Shown here: positions 10,901 through 19,910 of the stretch, piece after piece
Layout: every line of letters starts with the position of its first letter
How positions within the stretch are numbered: the first letter of the stretch is position 1
Assembly (NCBI GenBank): GCA_027576995.1
Contig: JANBQC010000148.1
Location: 7,928 to 51,442 of the forward strand
Reading direction: 5' to 3'
DNA from: Dimargaris cristalligena
Taxonomy: Eukaryota; Kickxellomycota; Dimargaritomycetes; Dimargaritales; Dimargaritaceae
Length of the DNA: 43,515 bases
The notes under the pieces: model-generated
What the model was told of the DNA's origin: nothing
What the model saw: the letters and a program-made list of their open reading frames with translations, nothing else
Databases searched by the model: none
Program-made: the position numbers and the translations under genes

Positions 10901-12221
10901 CCAACAAGGTGTATCCAAACGTGGAGCCCATGCTAATGTAAGCCAAGGCCATACCTTCCACGTGGGCCCCGAAAGTCGGGGCGGAACCGAGAAATATGGT
11001 AGAGAGAGGCAGCAGATACGAAAAGGGACCGATCCACCTACCAATGCTAGTGACGAGAATGAAAAGAGTGGATATAGCGAAAGTTAAGACGGAGCGGACC
11101 ATAATGGTCATGGCCCCAGGGGCACGCAGCGAAGTAATGACGGCTTGCTTTTCTGCAGCCAGGGAAGCCCGTAACCGGGTCCAGCACCCGGGTGGTGGAG
11201 GTGAATTGGGTGTTGCGGGTGGCCGAGAGGATGACGATGACGACCGGGGAGAAGGGTCAGGATCATTAGAATCGAACGACCGCCGCCGTTGCCAGGACCG
11301 CGATCGGCCCAGACTCGCCCGACGTGACTGGAAAGGATGGTGATCTTGGCTTTGCCAGGTAAATTGATTCAGTTCCCTATGGGAGGGCCCGAGCCCAGAT
11401 CCAGGCTCCGGATGCGAATACGGATGTGGTTGTAACCGGGTTAGGCGGTCGGTAGGACTGATCGGGGCGGTCGGATAACGGGCCATGCTGTAGTTTCGGA
11501 ACACTGAGGAATCCGCCGGCTGCGCTGCCAAATGACCCGTGGAGTGGGAGGTTCGCGGGGTTCGATCCCGGGCCGGGAGGGGGAGGGTCACCGGCGGGTG
11601 AAGGGGCTCCAAGAGTTTACTACGCCGGAACCGACTAGCTGAGCTGCTTTTGCGCCGTCCGGGTACGACGGCTGCCCCCAGGGTCGGTGGTTGGGAAAGT
11701 AGTCCTGGGGCCTCCCGACTCTCGAACGACCGGCGGGACTCTCCCACCGCCAGATACAAAGAGGTGGACGTGGACGTGGGCATTGCCGCCACCGATTCGG
11801 CGGGCTGGGTGGACATGTCGAAGTAACCGGGTCTTGATTCCGACGACATGGGGGTAGGGTGGGGAGACCCGGTGGAGCCCACGGACGACGAATGAGCCGA
11901 AAGGGACGGCTCCTCCCCCCTTCCCCGGTGGGGGGAACCCTTGGGATGGTGAAATGAAGGGCGGTGCCGTAGAGGAGTGGTGCGGCTGGGCGGGGGGGAC
12001 GCCCCCCCTATTAGTGGGCTGGGTGGGCGGAATAAAGCCCGGGAGCGGTGGGGGCGTAGGCGGTGCGGGAGGGCCTTGGGGCGGTGGTGTCTAGGGGAAG
12101 TATTAGGAGAACCATGTGGAGGAGTCGCCGCCGTCTTGGCCGACCCGGACGGAGATGGAATGGGCGAAGGTGCGAGTGACCGAGACGGAATAGAGTCGGC
12201 TGTGGAGGTGGCTTGTTCCAT
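4953..12221 (-). CDS. Giant two-bundle ArAE/FUSC (BRE4-like) membrane protein
   Basis: A single intronless ORF of 2,422 codons. The first ATG of the frame is at 12221 (MEQATSTAD); the frame extends 13 codons further but only to a GTG. Residues 1-365 are Ser/Pro/Arg-rich and probably disordered. TM bundle 1 covers about 369-540. Charged, disordered sequence follows, with hydrophobic helices near 1050-1115. TM bundle 2 (FUSC-like, ending NTWLWPRIARVE) covers about 1474-1650. Amphipathic helices at about 1887-1960 resemble the BRE4/ArAE_2 region, and a final helical block lies at about 2375-2412. Bundle, cytosolic part, bundle, cytosolic part is the aromatic-acid exporter/FUSC plan. The closing blocks of the halves (FSLREVALLLSTL and YSAALEEVIEELE) look related, as expected from internal duplication. 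The role is probably a plasma-membrane or ER transporter; the substrate is unknown. Fungal relatives are usually near 1,000 aa, so this one is unusually long through low-complexity insertions. Confidence 0.9.
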   Translation of the reverse strand: MEQATSTADSIPSRSLAPSPIPSPSGSAKTAATPPHGSPNTSPRHHRPKALPHRLRPHRSRALFRPPSPLIGGASPPPSRTTPLRHRPSFHHPKGSPHRGRGEEPSLSAHSSSVGSTGSPHPTPMSSESRPGYFDMSTQPAESVAAMPTSTSTSLYLAVGESRRSFESREAPGLLSQPPTLGAAVVPGRRKSSSASRFRRSKLLEPLHPPVTLPLPARDRTPRTSHSTGHLAAQPADSSVFRNYSMARYPTAPISPTDRLTRLQPHPYSHPEPGSGLGPSHRELNQFTWQSQDHHPFQSRRASLGRSRSWQRRRSFDSNDPDPSPRSSSSSSRPPATPNSPPPPGCWTRLRASLAAEKQAVITSLRAPGAMTIMVRSVLTFAISTLFILVTSIGRWIGPFSYLLPLSTIFLGSAPTFGAHVEGMALAYISMGSTFGYTLLGRFAAEECNRRFLQSGDHGARAVMAVWLFLGLFLVSLVRVRNKRYFIPSILFCLPLILAMTANVDSSTGAVAFVWSFLKPLIFGANIALVSGIVFFPVSAIFVLEKHVLTVMCRVLKVLDITTKAFLLRDSSALLTPQQFSSHMAEVRQAMSALKEAALEAKYEISYSNHKPEDFNAIQKTLLLISQHLGSMTLSAQNERYLFHAQDFVEQHGPWNNESAEGPSDAAPPPQSGSGYGEPTPPVPEPSKNSGSYPFTRSATVPVSSPRRSSFESELGPPTTSAMSLRTTRSMDFPASVCQSRSVPKELAKADRKVFMQLLQSFGPSIQELSYLCELTLDRCVHRFIKNCQGLGKSTATVRIVNDLPDDLLIHKFSVIEARYQKRPEEQSHGPIVNLFRRLRGLHPKSKVLKTPLSAGGTPRYEKPSPTAVESGTAPRSEAEYLPTRPQSNVSSVSIEIDDQGYFNRDTRPRRLSLLFSGTTMDGPEDHSAVFRGSEKPSEGTPPGEAGPPSPVPSPCSASPELRDDQVPHPVRSNDPLSDADMQDFVNKIQQAIARFDKLEVTAIRKVYRHTMNVVDHSIPLDSRREPGQNPGADGHQSDPNCPAPSFEEPREEAFLIFFFLFSLREVALLLSTLVTQIHTLQLARSKTKRLWLRWNSDIRWVLRQFRVYVLGLLLGAQLRSSSSKAVKTNPDEKSQTSESRGTFRRRLSDWHRKTPVSKKHDKEYGKMPAGTVYGRSTGVLARPTQSRPLHGGPPSGGGSTIRRRHGRGSPMVAEYDELYHGYQEVVRQVFDENIDDTNSESGSEPEAATECGANGSGRNSPPTSPQPTWWSHWWGRLRSPRPTSGSVNEPSTTTDIGRARNHSLEAGYPFPKMPKVDQTGSRLVKNEEFTPSQPSSSPAKVQPRRSSLVSHPPRVPSSDDAPTQIQFGHLPPSSRRNSIGITSGRVRTPGGGGGTYPSFSRGNSFSFSDREREPSLDQYVAVGGLAAVGPYASLPRLSSDSSQAPGSDNREGPRRRDSTSTAYSSPWARRRAVFFYQLWLFSRFLKSYQVLYATKLSLSITLLCFPAWFDGSMFIFNDQRMQWLAISVLIVLSPTIGRTFLMSIYRVIGTSLAALASLVGWYMTAGNKYGLFFVALVFSIPAFYVVIFTPHKSVGYLSIIIFTITVFILYTGNQGTDTILTLVYKRLWNTLVGIMAALLINTWLWPRIARVELRHFTALGLDTLGNIFSRLVAKLVIHPLLNPQNHFFKLYLEHVRWQEVQHELSIIGGGGHSRRSSGVASLPSEWAETTGRRPGPVPYSLLGASTIDIDDNGGGYTVQNGSGVGALTPGGLMQRLSRSYDPEAETASRLSRILSHPRVASLLPTDTFQSVASNRSQQMSIHGLRFHPPGRFNPPSSLLQPNEPMVGGNRDPTTPTLLTTGERVAAMDVEYPYIDFPPSRAILRPHERLNASIIKSTRKMQDLLGRSQIMLQESALEPRLQGPFPKVVYAEILDRLQNILDRFISMSITTDYISPQVHHAIITPFNQHGRRDMTAAILINFYALAGALRSKTPLPPYLPSGRAARIRLISQIRSHLAHARPHLDDSSTYPLPDDDSSSSGSDSDDEDSAMGRHGRRERETASTLPSGASEWSFQNPRSQPANLFAQAKPRKSPRPRAAPTTPSVNGSPSTLSHRLERDSEATDVASPQRSLLRARPSGVPRNSSWNSSTQDTLAPPTSRRSFETRLSTVNEPEKAAVSGGDEIIPSSHLQDSGERTGNHNDSNQSLDQSSTSQPQSQTQSRHHHRRRRSTLAPTDNQYHLGGGIHHDPHRKYNQYVPTQHSHLVPPDHHQVDGAGRVRSPLASFDEGNESEDEDEWLSMHTRRTSRTLDQTLTHRYPGDEGGGEEQSFETSAHVSQGPLGSGPEPSQHFPPPLKEVTPASGKPPGKSQRPPRKYMLSTFYWYAYSAALEEVIEELENIVILVKSLVGENDVLHELLDSPGW

Positions 12222-14080
12222 GTAAGTAAGTAAGGTCAAGCAAAGTACACAGTCACACACTGGGTCCGCTGTCTGTGCCGTTGGAAGGCAGGGGGTATGT
12301 AGAAGGCAGGTGGTGGTGGTAGAGGGCCTCGGAAGAATTATTAATTAGTCTAATAATTTTAGTTTGAGAAATTGTTTATAGGGAGTAATAATAGTAGCGG
12401 GCAGGGATCATTGAAATTCAACTAATGAAATAATGATAATAATAATATACTACTAAGCTAGGCTAATTAAATCAAGCAGTATATTACAGAATCATATAGA
12501 TAAAATGGAGTGGGCAAGCTGTATTATTTATAAAAAATGTAATAGAAATATTAATATTTCAGGGGAATCCTTATAACCTAGGGCTGGTAATGGAATGGAC
12601 TGGGTCAAATCCAAATCAGCGAGAATAAATAAATAGGAGTGTTTTTGACAAACTGATGAATTGATAATACAGAGCGCGGGACTTAGGTTTATAAAGAACA
12701 ACAGGTATGCTCTGTTAAGGAAGGGACAGCCCCCAATAAGTAGCAGTGATTAGATACGGGGAGGGTTGCTAATGGCCCGGTACCACTTTGACCCGGGTGC
12801 ACCATTGGCTTAGGTCGACGGGAGCTGTGACGGCGGCGTACAGGAGGAAGTGGACCCACTCGTTGAGGGCCGAATGATTGGGTAGATGACTAGCCCTTCT
12901 CCTCCCACACACACACGACCACCCTAATAACTAAATGTCTCCTGCGGCAGGCATTCGTTGATAAGCAAAGCGGCTGGGCCAACATTGAGCCCTTTGCCTG
13001 AGCCCCTTTTTTACGGAGGGCTATTATTGCCAGCCAGTAGTAGTATCTGATCCCAAAAAGCAGGCCCCCCGCGTCCAGTGGTTTTCATTTAGATTTTTTT
13101 TAAAAAAATAATTAAAATGAGAGATGATATCGATATCCAGTCAAGAATGGGTGGCTGTAAAAGATAATGAAAAAGGGAGTTTGACGCAATAGTGCCATAA
13201 ACGGTGGCCGACGAAAGGGATGTGAAACAAAACAGCCTTGGTGCAACCCGACAGATCCCCCCGACCAAAAGGTGCCAAATAGAGGCGAATTTAACGTCAA
13301 GATTGAAAAAAACAAACCAGCAGTATGGATTGGAACGCCGCGACTCTTGGGGTTAAGATACGCTACGGTGGGTGTCCCCCCTCTCTCCCATGGCTATAAC
13401 CATGGGGCAATCGTTACTGCTTCCGATGTACCCCGAACTAATTAACCGCTCATCAAGGTAAGGCGAGAGCTTTACCCCACCGGCGGTTTCGGAGCCGAGT
13501 GAAAGCTTTAATGGGTAAATAAATTGAATAATGCCCTTCAAAGTCACAAAGAAAGGGGCGGCCTCAGAATCCCCGGCATGCAGTAGGCTCCTCGACTCTC
13601 TTCCATCCTTCTCCTTTCAGCTTGGTCATCAGCAGGGGGACTGTGTTTAAAAGCAGAGGAGAACGAGACGTGGGAGCTCAATAAGCACCAATCTAGTCAC
13701 TGGAATAAGCCGCTAAAGCAATACTGCATAGACGGGGCAAAAACAAGAAAGCGTAGAATAGCCGGAAAGGAAGGGAACCGCCGTGCATTACACAGGGGAG
13801 GACGAACCGACATCTTCTCATGAAGTAATAAAAGAACGGTCCCGCTAGTGTCAAAAAGGGTGGGGGGCATTCCCAACAAAACTCAGTCCCCAGGCTATAC
13901 AGGGAGGAGGGGAATTTCGTATCGATTGGTGCTTTAATTTGGAACCGAATCTTTACAGCACAATACCCACTAACTAATAGAGCAAATAATAGGTAATTTT
14001 CAGCTGCCACTCACTCTCCTCCTTGTCGGGAAATATAATCTCTGTTCTGTTAATTATAAATTAGTCGTGGGTGGCTATTC
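12222..14080. other. Upstream region of the ArAE gene, no gene seen
   Basis: The first few hundred bases should hold the promoter and 5' UTR of the minus-strand ArAE gene. The direct repeat CTTACTTACTTAC lies just before its ATG on the minus strand. A 105-codon minus frame at 13693-14010 begins with GTG and lacks protein-like character, so I do not call it. Confidence 0.4.
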
Positions 14081-14088
14081 TGGTCCCC

Positions 14089-14280
14089 AGCAGTGTGAAC
14101 AGCATGCACACTGTGGTCTTGTTGAATCGACATGCCGAGAAAGGCCCAACAATGTAGAGCACTCCACTAGCTTGACACGCCAAGCCATGGCCGGCTGAGG
14201 CCGAAGGTCACACACAGCTACACGGCCCACACTGGACTGGAGGAGCGGGCCGCCGCACCCCCGTTTCTACGGGGCCTTCA
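14089..14280. other. Hairpin-rich GC patch, possible structured RNA
   Basis: A GC-rich island in AT-rich DNA with three short hairpins: CAGTGTG/CACACTG (14091-14097 with 14107-14113), CGGCCC/GGGCCG (14223-14228 with 14247-14252) and CCCCG/CGGGG around TTTCTA (14259-14274). I cannot match it to tRNA, 5S, U6 or SRP RNA, and no ORF explains it. It could be a non-coding RNA, a promoter island or chance. Confidence 0.2.
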
Positions 14281-15809
14281 GCAAATGAATACACGCGGGG
14301 AAGATGGTAGTGGTCCAGATGCCAACAGCAGATAGAGGAATAAAGTAAAAATAGAAATGTCGTCTCAGCCAATAGGCACACTATCATATACGCCGAGACT
14401 ACCCCATATCATTGTTATATTTATTTATAAGAAAGCTGGACTCGGGCCGAAATACTACTTGATCACAGAATCCGCTTTTCAGTTTAAATAGTAGCGTGGG
14501 GTTCGACCTACTTTTAGTATGTTTAACCTTAGCGGCGCAATACCTTTTGGCAGTAATCCCTTATTTATATTGACAAATGACTGTCAGTCTCATGTCATTT
14601 TTTCATCCTAATAGAACATAACAGACCTGCGGAAATGTGTTTTTAGTGTTGTGTATCTTCCCCATCACTGCTACTCCTTTGCTTGACCAGTTTACAAGGC
14701 GATTCCCCACGACCATGTAATTAAACCTCCAGGATTCCCTAGTATCGCCAAAGTTGAGAATGCCGCCCTAGTTGGGGAGGATCTGGCTGTAGGAGGTCTT
14801 AGGCGTGGGTGTGGGACTGGAATGAATTAACCTGATGTTCAGTGAACCCGATTACCAGATACAGTGTCAAGATAGGCATATCTATATAAAAAAGTGATTA
14901 AACAGAAGATACCCGGCTCTATTTAGTAATTTCAAGTGAATCACAATCAGGTGGATTAGGTCTTAATTACCAGAAACTACATTATACCACTGGGCTAAAT
15001 GTCCTACAGTGTATAATCGATTGTAATATCACGATTAAATAAGAAACGATATATGTAATGACCGGGTATAGCGCTTGCATAAGTCACGAACAATTCCCAC
15101 CCTTCAAATGTAGTGACAAGCTGGCGTATGTATGTACTCCAACCCCTGACTAACGGCACACTGGGGTGGATGTTCTTATAGCCCAATTCCTCAAGACATT
15201 GACGTAAGTTTTTGGAATAGGAAAATAATAAAACATGATAGCACCATTCCACGGCAAAGCTCTTCATTTAAAACTGCACCAACGGGTCCTTGAGCCCTAA
15301 GCTTCATTATTACACGGAACCAGGCATGGTGAAACCCGATGCCCTGGCCCTAGGTATCTTCATCCATACAACCAATTTACTAACATTCGTCGCATCGTAT
15401 CGAGTCTAACGAGTTCTGGAATACTTAGACCCACAATGGCGACTCAATAGTAGTCTCAAATACATGGTCTCCATCTGAAACTTGCATACTCTGGACCCTG
15501 ACAAACCACTTATCTAATCGTTTAAGCCATTTTGCTCGATCTAACTGAAATACCGCCATCTATATGTCCCGAAAAAGGGCCCTATTGACATTATCACCTA
15601 TCAAACACCGGATGGCCATTTAAATTTATCAATTTGAAACAGTGCCTATCGTAGAGGTCAATGATGGTCAGTATTTTTTTTGCTACAAATTAATAATTTT
15701 CTTGAACTATAGACATACCCCCTAGGTGATGATTGTTAAGGAAATGGTATCAAACGGTATGAGCACTTTTGGCCAGACAACCGAGGCAATTTCTAGGGCA
15801 CCGAGCGGC
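14281..15809. other. AT-rich spacer, one weak minus-strand ORF
   Basis: The only ATG-started candidate is 15004-15267 on the minus strand (87 aa, beginning MKSFAVEWCYHVLLF). It has varied composition but no recognisable domain, and I give it low weight. The rest is AT-rich, probably including the LSM4 3' UTR. Confidence 0.3.
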
Positions 15810-17191
15810 TTAGTTTTCATGCTGGCTGTTATTATTACGATTAAAATTGGGGCCACCCCGTCCTATAGATACAAAAAAGGAGGTATTATAAGATCCAAGA
15901 AGACAATTAGCCAACAAAATTTAGCCACACTCTATTGAAAAAACTAGGTATAATGCTGTGTCAATAACCCAATTAAAATGCCTCGATGAACGTGAAGTTG
16001 ACTAAGAAAAGGGGTGGGTTCAAAGTTTGGGTACTTACCTCGACCAGCCCAGCCACCGCCGCGAGCGTTACCCCGACCACCCCGACCTCCTGGAGCACCA
16101 CGGCCTCCTTGACCACCCCGACCGCCCCGACCTCCTCGACCGCCACGGCCACCCTGACTGCGGTACTGGCCCATGTCTTCCTTGACTAAATCTATAATCT
16201 AGTAGGGCCAAATCAAAACAAAGCGATGTAAATAAAAATAAATAAACAGGGGACAAGAGAGTCAGTAATAGTGTGGATAGGCCCTGAAGATATGATACTG
16301 CTAAGATCTCTAACGCGTTTAAAATAGTACGAGAGGGAGTCTACACTGGCTTACCTCGGGGGGCATCTGGACGTATTTAATAGTACTTCCGCGAATGTAG
16401 CACTCGGGGAGATGCCAGAACTTTTGACCATCCTACAGAATTGACGAATAAAAGGGGGGGTAGGGTAGGTAGTGAGTTAATAAAGAATACCTATTATGGT
16501 CGAGGGAAGCCGCGGATCATTAAGTGGTTTAGTTGAGTGGAAGTGGGTGGTTATAGGGATAACTTACAGCGGAGGTCTGCTTGATTTCGCGCAGGGTAAT
16601 GTTCATGAAATTGTCGTATTGTTCCAGGTGACCCGTGAAAGTTTCGCCATTTTTCAGTTCGACTTGCTAGGGAATTAAATGCGATCCATAGTGAATTAAG
16701 CAAATCCGACGGTAATTAATGAGCCAGTGGGAGGGAGGTCGTTGCAGCGTCGATGCGAAAGTTCCAAGTAGCCTGGACAATAATAATGGCGCACGGTATG
16801 GTCCAATGATCCAAAATCGCATATTACTTACAATCATCCGCCCTTTAGCGACATTCATCAGAGAGAGGGGCAGCTGGAGATGCGTATAATGCCACGTGGT
16901 TCGTGTTCCGATACGATTGAGAAGGAGGGGAGGGGATATATTATAATGGTAGGTATAGAAGGGGTCGTCGGGGTTAGCACAGTGATTCCAAGAAAGGGTA
17001 TTTTAGGCGAGGAGTTTTGTTGGTGGGTGTAGGGTCGACCGACCATCTGCCTATACCCGGCGCGCCTGGGCCCCGCTGGGAGGGGTGTAGGCTTATAATA
17101 TAGGCCTCTGCCCCTTGGAGTGCAATGGGGCTGGATCCGTTTCTTGTTCAAGGCAGACGATGAGGGTCCGATCGGGGAAAATACGTACCAT
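15810..17191 (-). CDS. LSM4: U6 snRNA-associated Sm-like protein LSM4 (144 aa, 6 exons)
   Basis: LSM4 is a subunit of the Lsm1-7 ring (cytoplasmic mRNA decapping) and the Lsm2-8 ring (U6 snRNP). Exons, high to low: 17191-17189 (ATG only), 16873-16832, 16666-16568, 16432-16355, 16198-16039, 15862-15810. All five introns (315, 165, 135, 156, 176 bp) have GT donors and AG acceptors and all phases join. The product starts [15 protein letters not shown], then has Sm1 ([26 protein letters not shown]) and Sm2 ([16 protein letters not shown], about residues 57-72). Residues about 85-130 form an RGG tail, and the protein ends in an Asn-rich stretch (NFNRNNN). The length matches fungal and animal LSM4 (about 120-190 aa). 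The initiator codon standing alone on its exon is unusual but fits the conserved start MLPL. The gene is divergent from the Ypi1 gene, sharing about 0.9 kb of upstream DNA. Confidence 0.93.
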
Positions 17192-18118
17192 CTTTAAAGA
17201 CTGGTGTTTTATGAAACCAAAAAATAATAATAACGGCTGTAAACAAGGAGAAGTAAAGAAGGAATTTAGTGGAGATAAATGGGTAGGCTTGGGGGTCACG
17301 CGTGAATGTTCATTAAGTCTGGAGGTGATGGTGGGTTTGGAAAATGGTATCCGCCTGGTGTGTGATTTGAGTGAGTGAGTGGGTGCGGATTCCTTGTGTC
17401 TTTCTGAGGAGGTTGGGGAGCAAAGCAGAACCCACCCCACCTCAATCAAGTATATGCTGCTAAAAATGCTCTGGGTGCCTATAGTGAAGGGGGACGCCGT
17501 TGGTTGTATGCACTCCCCATTTGACCACCCACCCAAAGAGGTATCTCCTCTGTATTGTACAGCTTGTTGGTAACTGGCATTATCTTGGACCTTTGCGAGC
17601 TTGCTACACTCCTCCTCCTCCGCTATTACCCCGAAAATAGGGTATCATAATAGAAGAGTAATGAGTGCCCTTTCACCTTACTATAGTATATAATTAGTAG
17701 GACTTTTCCCGCTTGGGCCACCCACAGACCTTGGACGGGTCCCCGGCTGAAAGACGCACTACCATTAAGTCCAATAGAAAGACAAGAGAGAGGCCCCGCC
17801 ACCGTCCCTCTCGGCTTTTAGGAGAGCCACCCGCCTATTTTGCAGGGCCTAAAACCTTACCAAAGAGGCCGAATGACGTTTTGTCCACCCCTATGTTCTT
17901 TATTTGTATATGCGCAGTGAGGGCTCTTTTTCCCGGGGCCATTTATTTATCTTAGGCGGTATATTCTTCTCCCCAACCACACTCTCTGTATTTTTCTTCT
18001 CTAGTCCGGAAATTTAGATTTACATTCACCATTACCATTATCCACAAGCACTCTCTACTTTATCTCTTGACCGGATAATACACCCCTCCTCCCCACCAAC
18101 ACCGACCCAGCCAAACCC
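17192..18118. promoter_or_regulatory. Shared upstream region of LSM4 and the Ypi1 gene
   Basis: About 930 bp between two divergent start codons. It must hold both promoters and 5' UTRs, with a pyrimidine-rich stretch just before the Ypi1 ATG. I see no clear TATA box for LSM4. Short ORFs here lack protein character. Confidence 0.4.
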
Positions 18119-18676
18119 ATGTTCAACCTACCAACCAGCGAGTCACCCCAGGTCCACCATACTCTGGCCGGTAGCCGCCTCCGGGGGGAACAAATGCGGA
18201 ATCCCACCCATGGTTCGCGGACCATGACCCTCACCGAACCGGCTACCCAGCCCGACCCTCCGGCGGGTGGTGATGCTGCCGCCGCCGCCGCCTCTAGCTC
18301 GGGTGCCGCCGAAGACCAACCCCACCGTTTCCCAGGTGTGCTTCACCTGCGCGCCGAGACTACCCCTGGTCGGTCCCGACCCCGCGTCCGTTGGGACGAC
18401 GGCGTGGTTGACAACGAGTCGCTGAACCGCAAGAAGTCCAAAGTATGCTGTATCTTCAAGAAGGCCCGTCGTTTTGACGAATCGGACTCGGACGAATCCG
18501 ACGATTCCCATGGCTCGGGTTCCGAAGAGAACGAAGCCTGCGGTCACCACCACAACCACCACCGACATAATGGCGAGGGTTCGGCAGCTGGGAAACAGCC
18601 CAGTCTACCCCCTCCCAACGAGTACGAGCGGATGCCGCGCTATACTAAGAAGGCAGCGGGTCACCTATCTTCCTAA
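18119..18676 (+). CDS. YPI1: Protein phosphatase 1 inhibitor-3 / Ypi1 (PPP1R11 family)
   Basis: A small, mostly disordered nuclear regulator that binds the PP1 catalytic subunit (Glc7 in yeast). The family core is clear: LHLRAE, then [12 protein letters not shown] (residues about 89-100, with the PP1-docking KVxW-type motif as V90-x-W92), then [24 protein letters not shown] with the paired cysteines. A His-rich segment (GHHHNHHRH) follows, matching the GCGHTH region of the animal protein. The frame gives 185 aa from 18119. Later in-frame ATGs at 18194 and 18224 are possible, and 18224 (ACCATGA) has the best context and would give 150 aa, nearer the family's usual 110-160. No intron is needed. 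The gene lies upstream of FBP1 on the same strand, 1.2 kb apart. Confidence 0.9.
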   Translation: MFNLPTSESPQVHHTLAGSRLRGEQMRNPTHGSRTMTLTEPATQPDPPAGGDAAAAAASSSGAAEDQPHRFPGVLHLRAETTPGRSRPRVRWDDGVVDNESLNRKKSKVCCIFKKARRFDESDSDESDDSHGSGSEENEACGHHHNHHRHNGEGSAAGKQPSLPPPNEYERMPRYTKKAAGHLSS

Positions 18677-19758
18677 CAGTATTAAGAGATAGATAGAGAG
18701 GTCTTCTTCACCTCCACCACCACCACCGAATCATTGACATACTCACCTTACCCCACTGTACCTATTTTTCTACACTGTCATCATCTATCATTCGCTTTTT
18801 TATTATGTATGGATTGTGAACATCTTACGGCTGATTACTGTATGGTTTCCTTGTTTTACCTCTTGAATCTTGCCTATATAGCTTTTTCGTTTTGTTCTTT
18901 CCTGCTCCTTCCCTCCTTGTAAAACACCCTGGCCTAGCTTTGGCTTGACTTATACGGTTGGCTCGCTGGCCCTAATAGATATATCAGCAACATATTCTAT
19001 TTTTATATTGCCGATTGCCCTGATAGTGAATGGACGGGCGTTGACTGGAAGGAAGTATGAATATACATTAATTAGTCGATTGGAGGAGCCCAAGATGGGT
19101 ATGTGGGGTGTTCGGAGTTAGGTTAGAGTTAGGGCTAGAGGGGGTCTTGCTTGGCCCTATTAATTACGGCCAGTTAGGTGATTATTAAATATATTAGCTG
19201 ACATGCCTGGAACCAACGGAATGACAGGGGATAACCCCGGAAAGTAGTGTGGGGAAATGGAGGCTAATGTGGTTGGTTGGTTAGTTTAGTTTTCGGGATC
19301 ATTAGATAGCGGCCTACCTATACCATTCATGTCCTATTATGGAAGTCGCTTGACAACTAGCCAACTGGTCCAGAATCAGCCAACCCTAACAGCAGCGGAG
19401 AGAGAGGGCACACCCAATACTCTTCCCTCTGCAACCAGGTATATTTAGACGGCCTACTGTGGTAAAAGTCAGCTGCCAGGGACCCGGGTTCACCCGTACA
19501 GGTAGTCATGGGGAGAAGGTTCACAGCGGCGTTCCGGGGCATCTTGCCTAACCTGGCCTCAGCACACTACTATTGCTGGCCCTCATGAAAGTCTCCAATG
19601 CCTCTCAATAATTCAGTAGTGTAGTGGCGCCCTTCCCAGCACCCGTTCACATGGGCCCAAACGCCAGTCACACCCACGACGAGCTCCACCAATTTCTGAC
19701 TATAAGCCGCCCTAATGTCTCATGTTCTTCCACCCGCCTCGTCCACTCCACTACTACT
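18677..19758. other. Spacer between the Ypi1 gene and FBP1
   Basis: No gene seen. The left part should hold the Ypi1 3' UTR and the right part the FBP1 promoter. Short minus-strand ORFs look random. Confidence 0.4.
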
Positions 19759-19764
19759 TATATA
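19759..19764 (+). promoter_or_regulatory. TATA-like box of FBP1
   Basis: TATATA lies 147 bp before the FBP1 ATG, followed by pyrimidine-rich leader sequence. The placement suits a fungal core promoter. No specific glucose-repression site was identified. Confidence 0.4.
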
Positions 19765-19910
19765 CCCACCCGCCCGCCTTTGTGACTCGCTAAAATCATT
19801 CCCCAACTATCCTCCTTCTTTTCCTTCTTACTCCCGTTTACTAGTACTACTTTGACTTCACCTACACTTACTCCCCCTCTTTAGTTCCCTACCCCACATT
19901 CCCATCCGCC

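Noticed and set aside
5525..11343. Many ORFs of 60-200 codons on both strands inside the ArAE gene
   Set aside because: Shadows of a GC-rich coding frame; the long minus frame is continuous and explains the region.
11550..11575. GGTTCGATCC, a second tRNA B-box-like match
   Set aside because: It lies inside the coding frame of the ArAE protein and has no cloverleaf around it.
13693..14010. 105-codon minus-strand open frame
   Set aside because: Begins with GTG, has no ATG until late, and its composition is not protein-like.
14490..14520. GGGTTCGACC, like the B box of a tRNA gene
   Set aside because: No matching A box, anticodon stem or acceptor stem can be drawn upstream; the stem after it is weak.
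15944..16038. Read-through of the LSM4 RGG exon to a stop in the intron, or a 37-bp intron ending TTCTTAG
   Set aside because: The acceptor at 15863 gives a 176-bp intron of normal size and an in-phase GRGG continuation, far more like LSM4.
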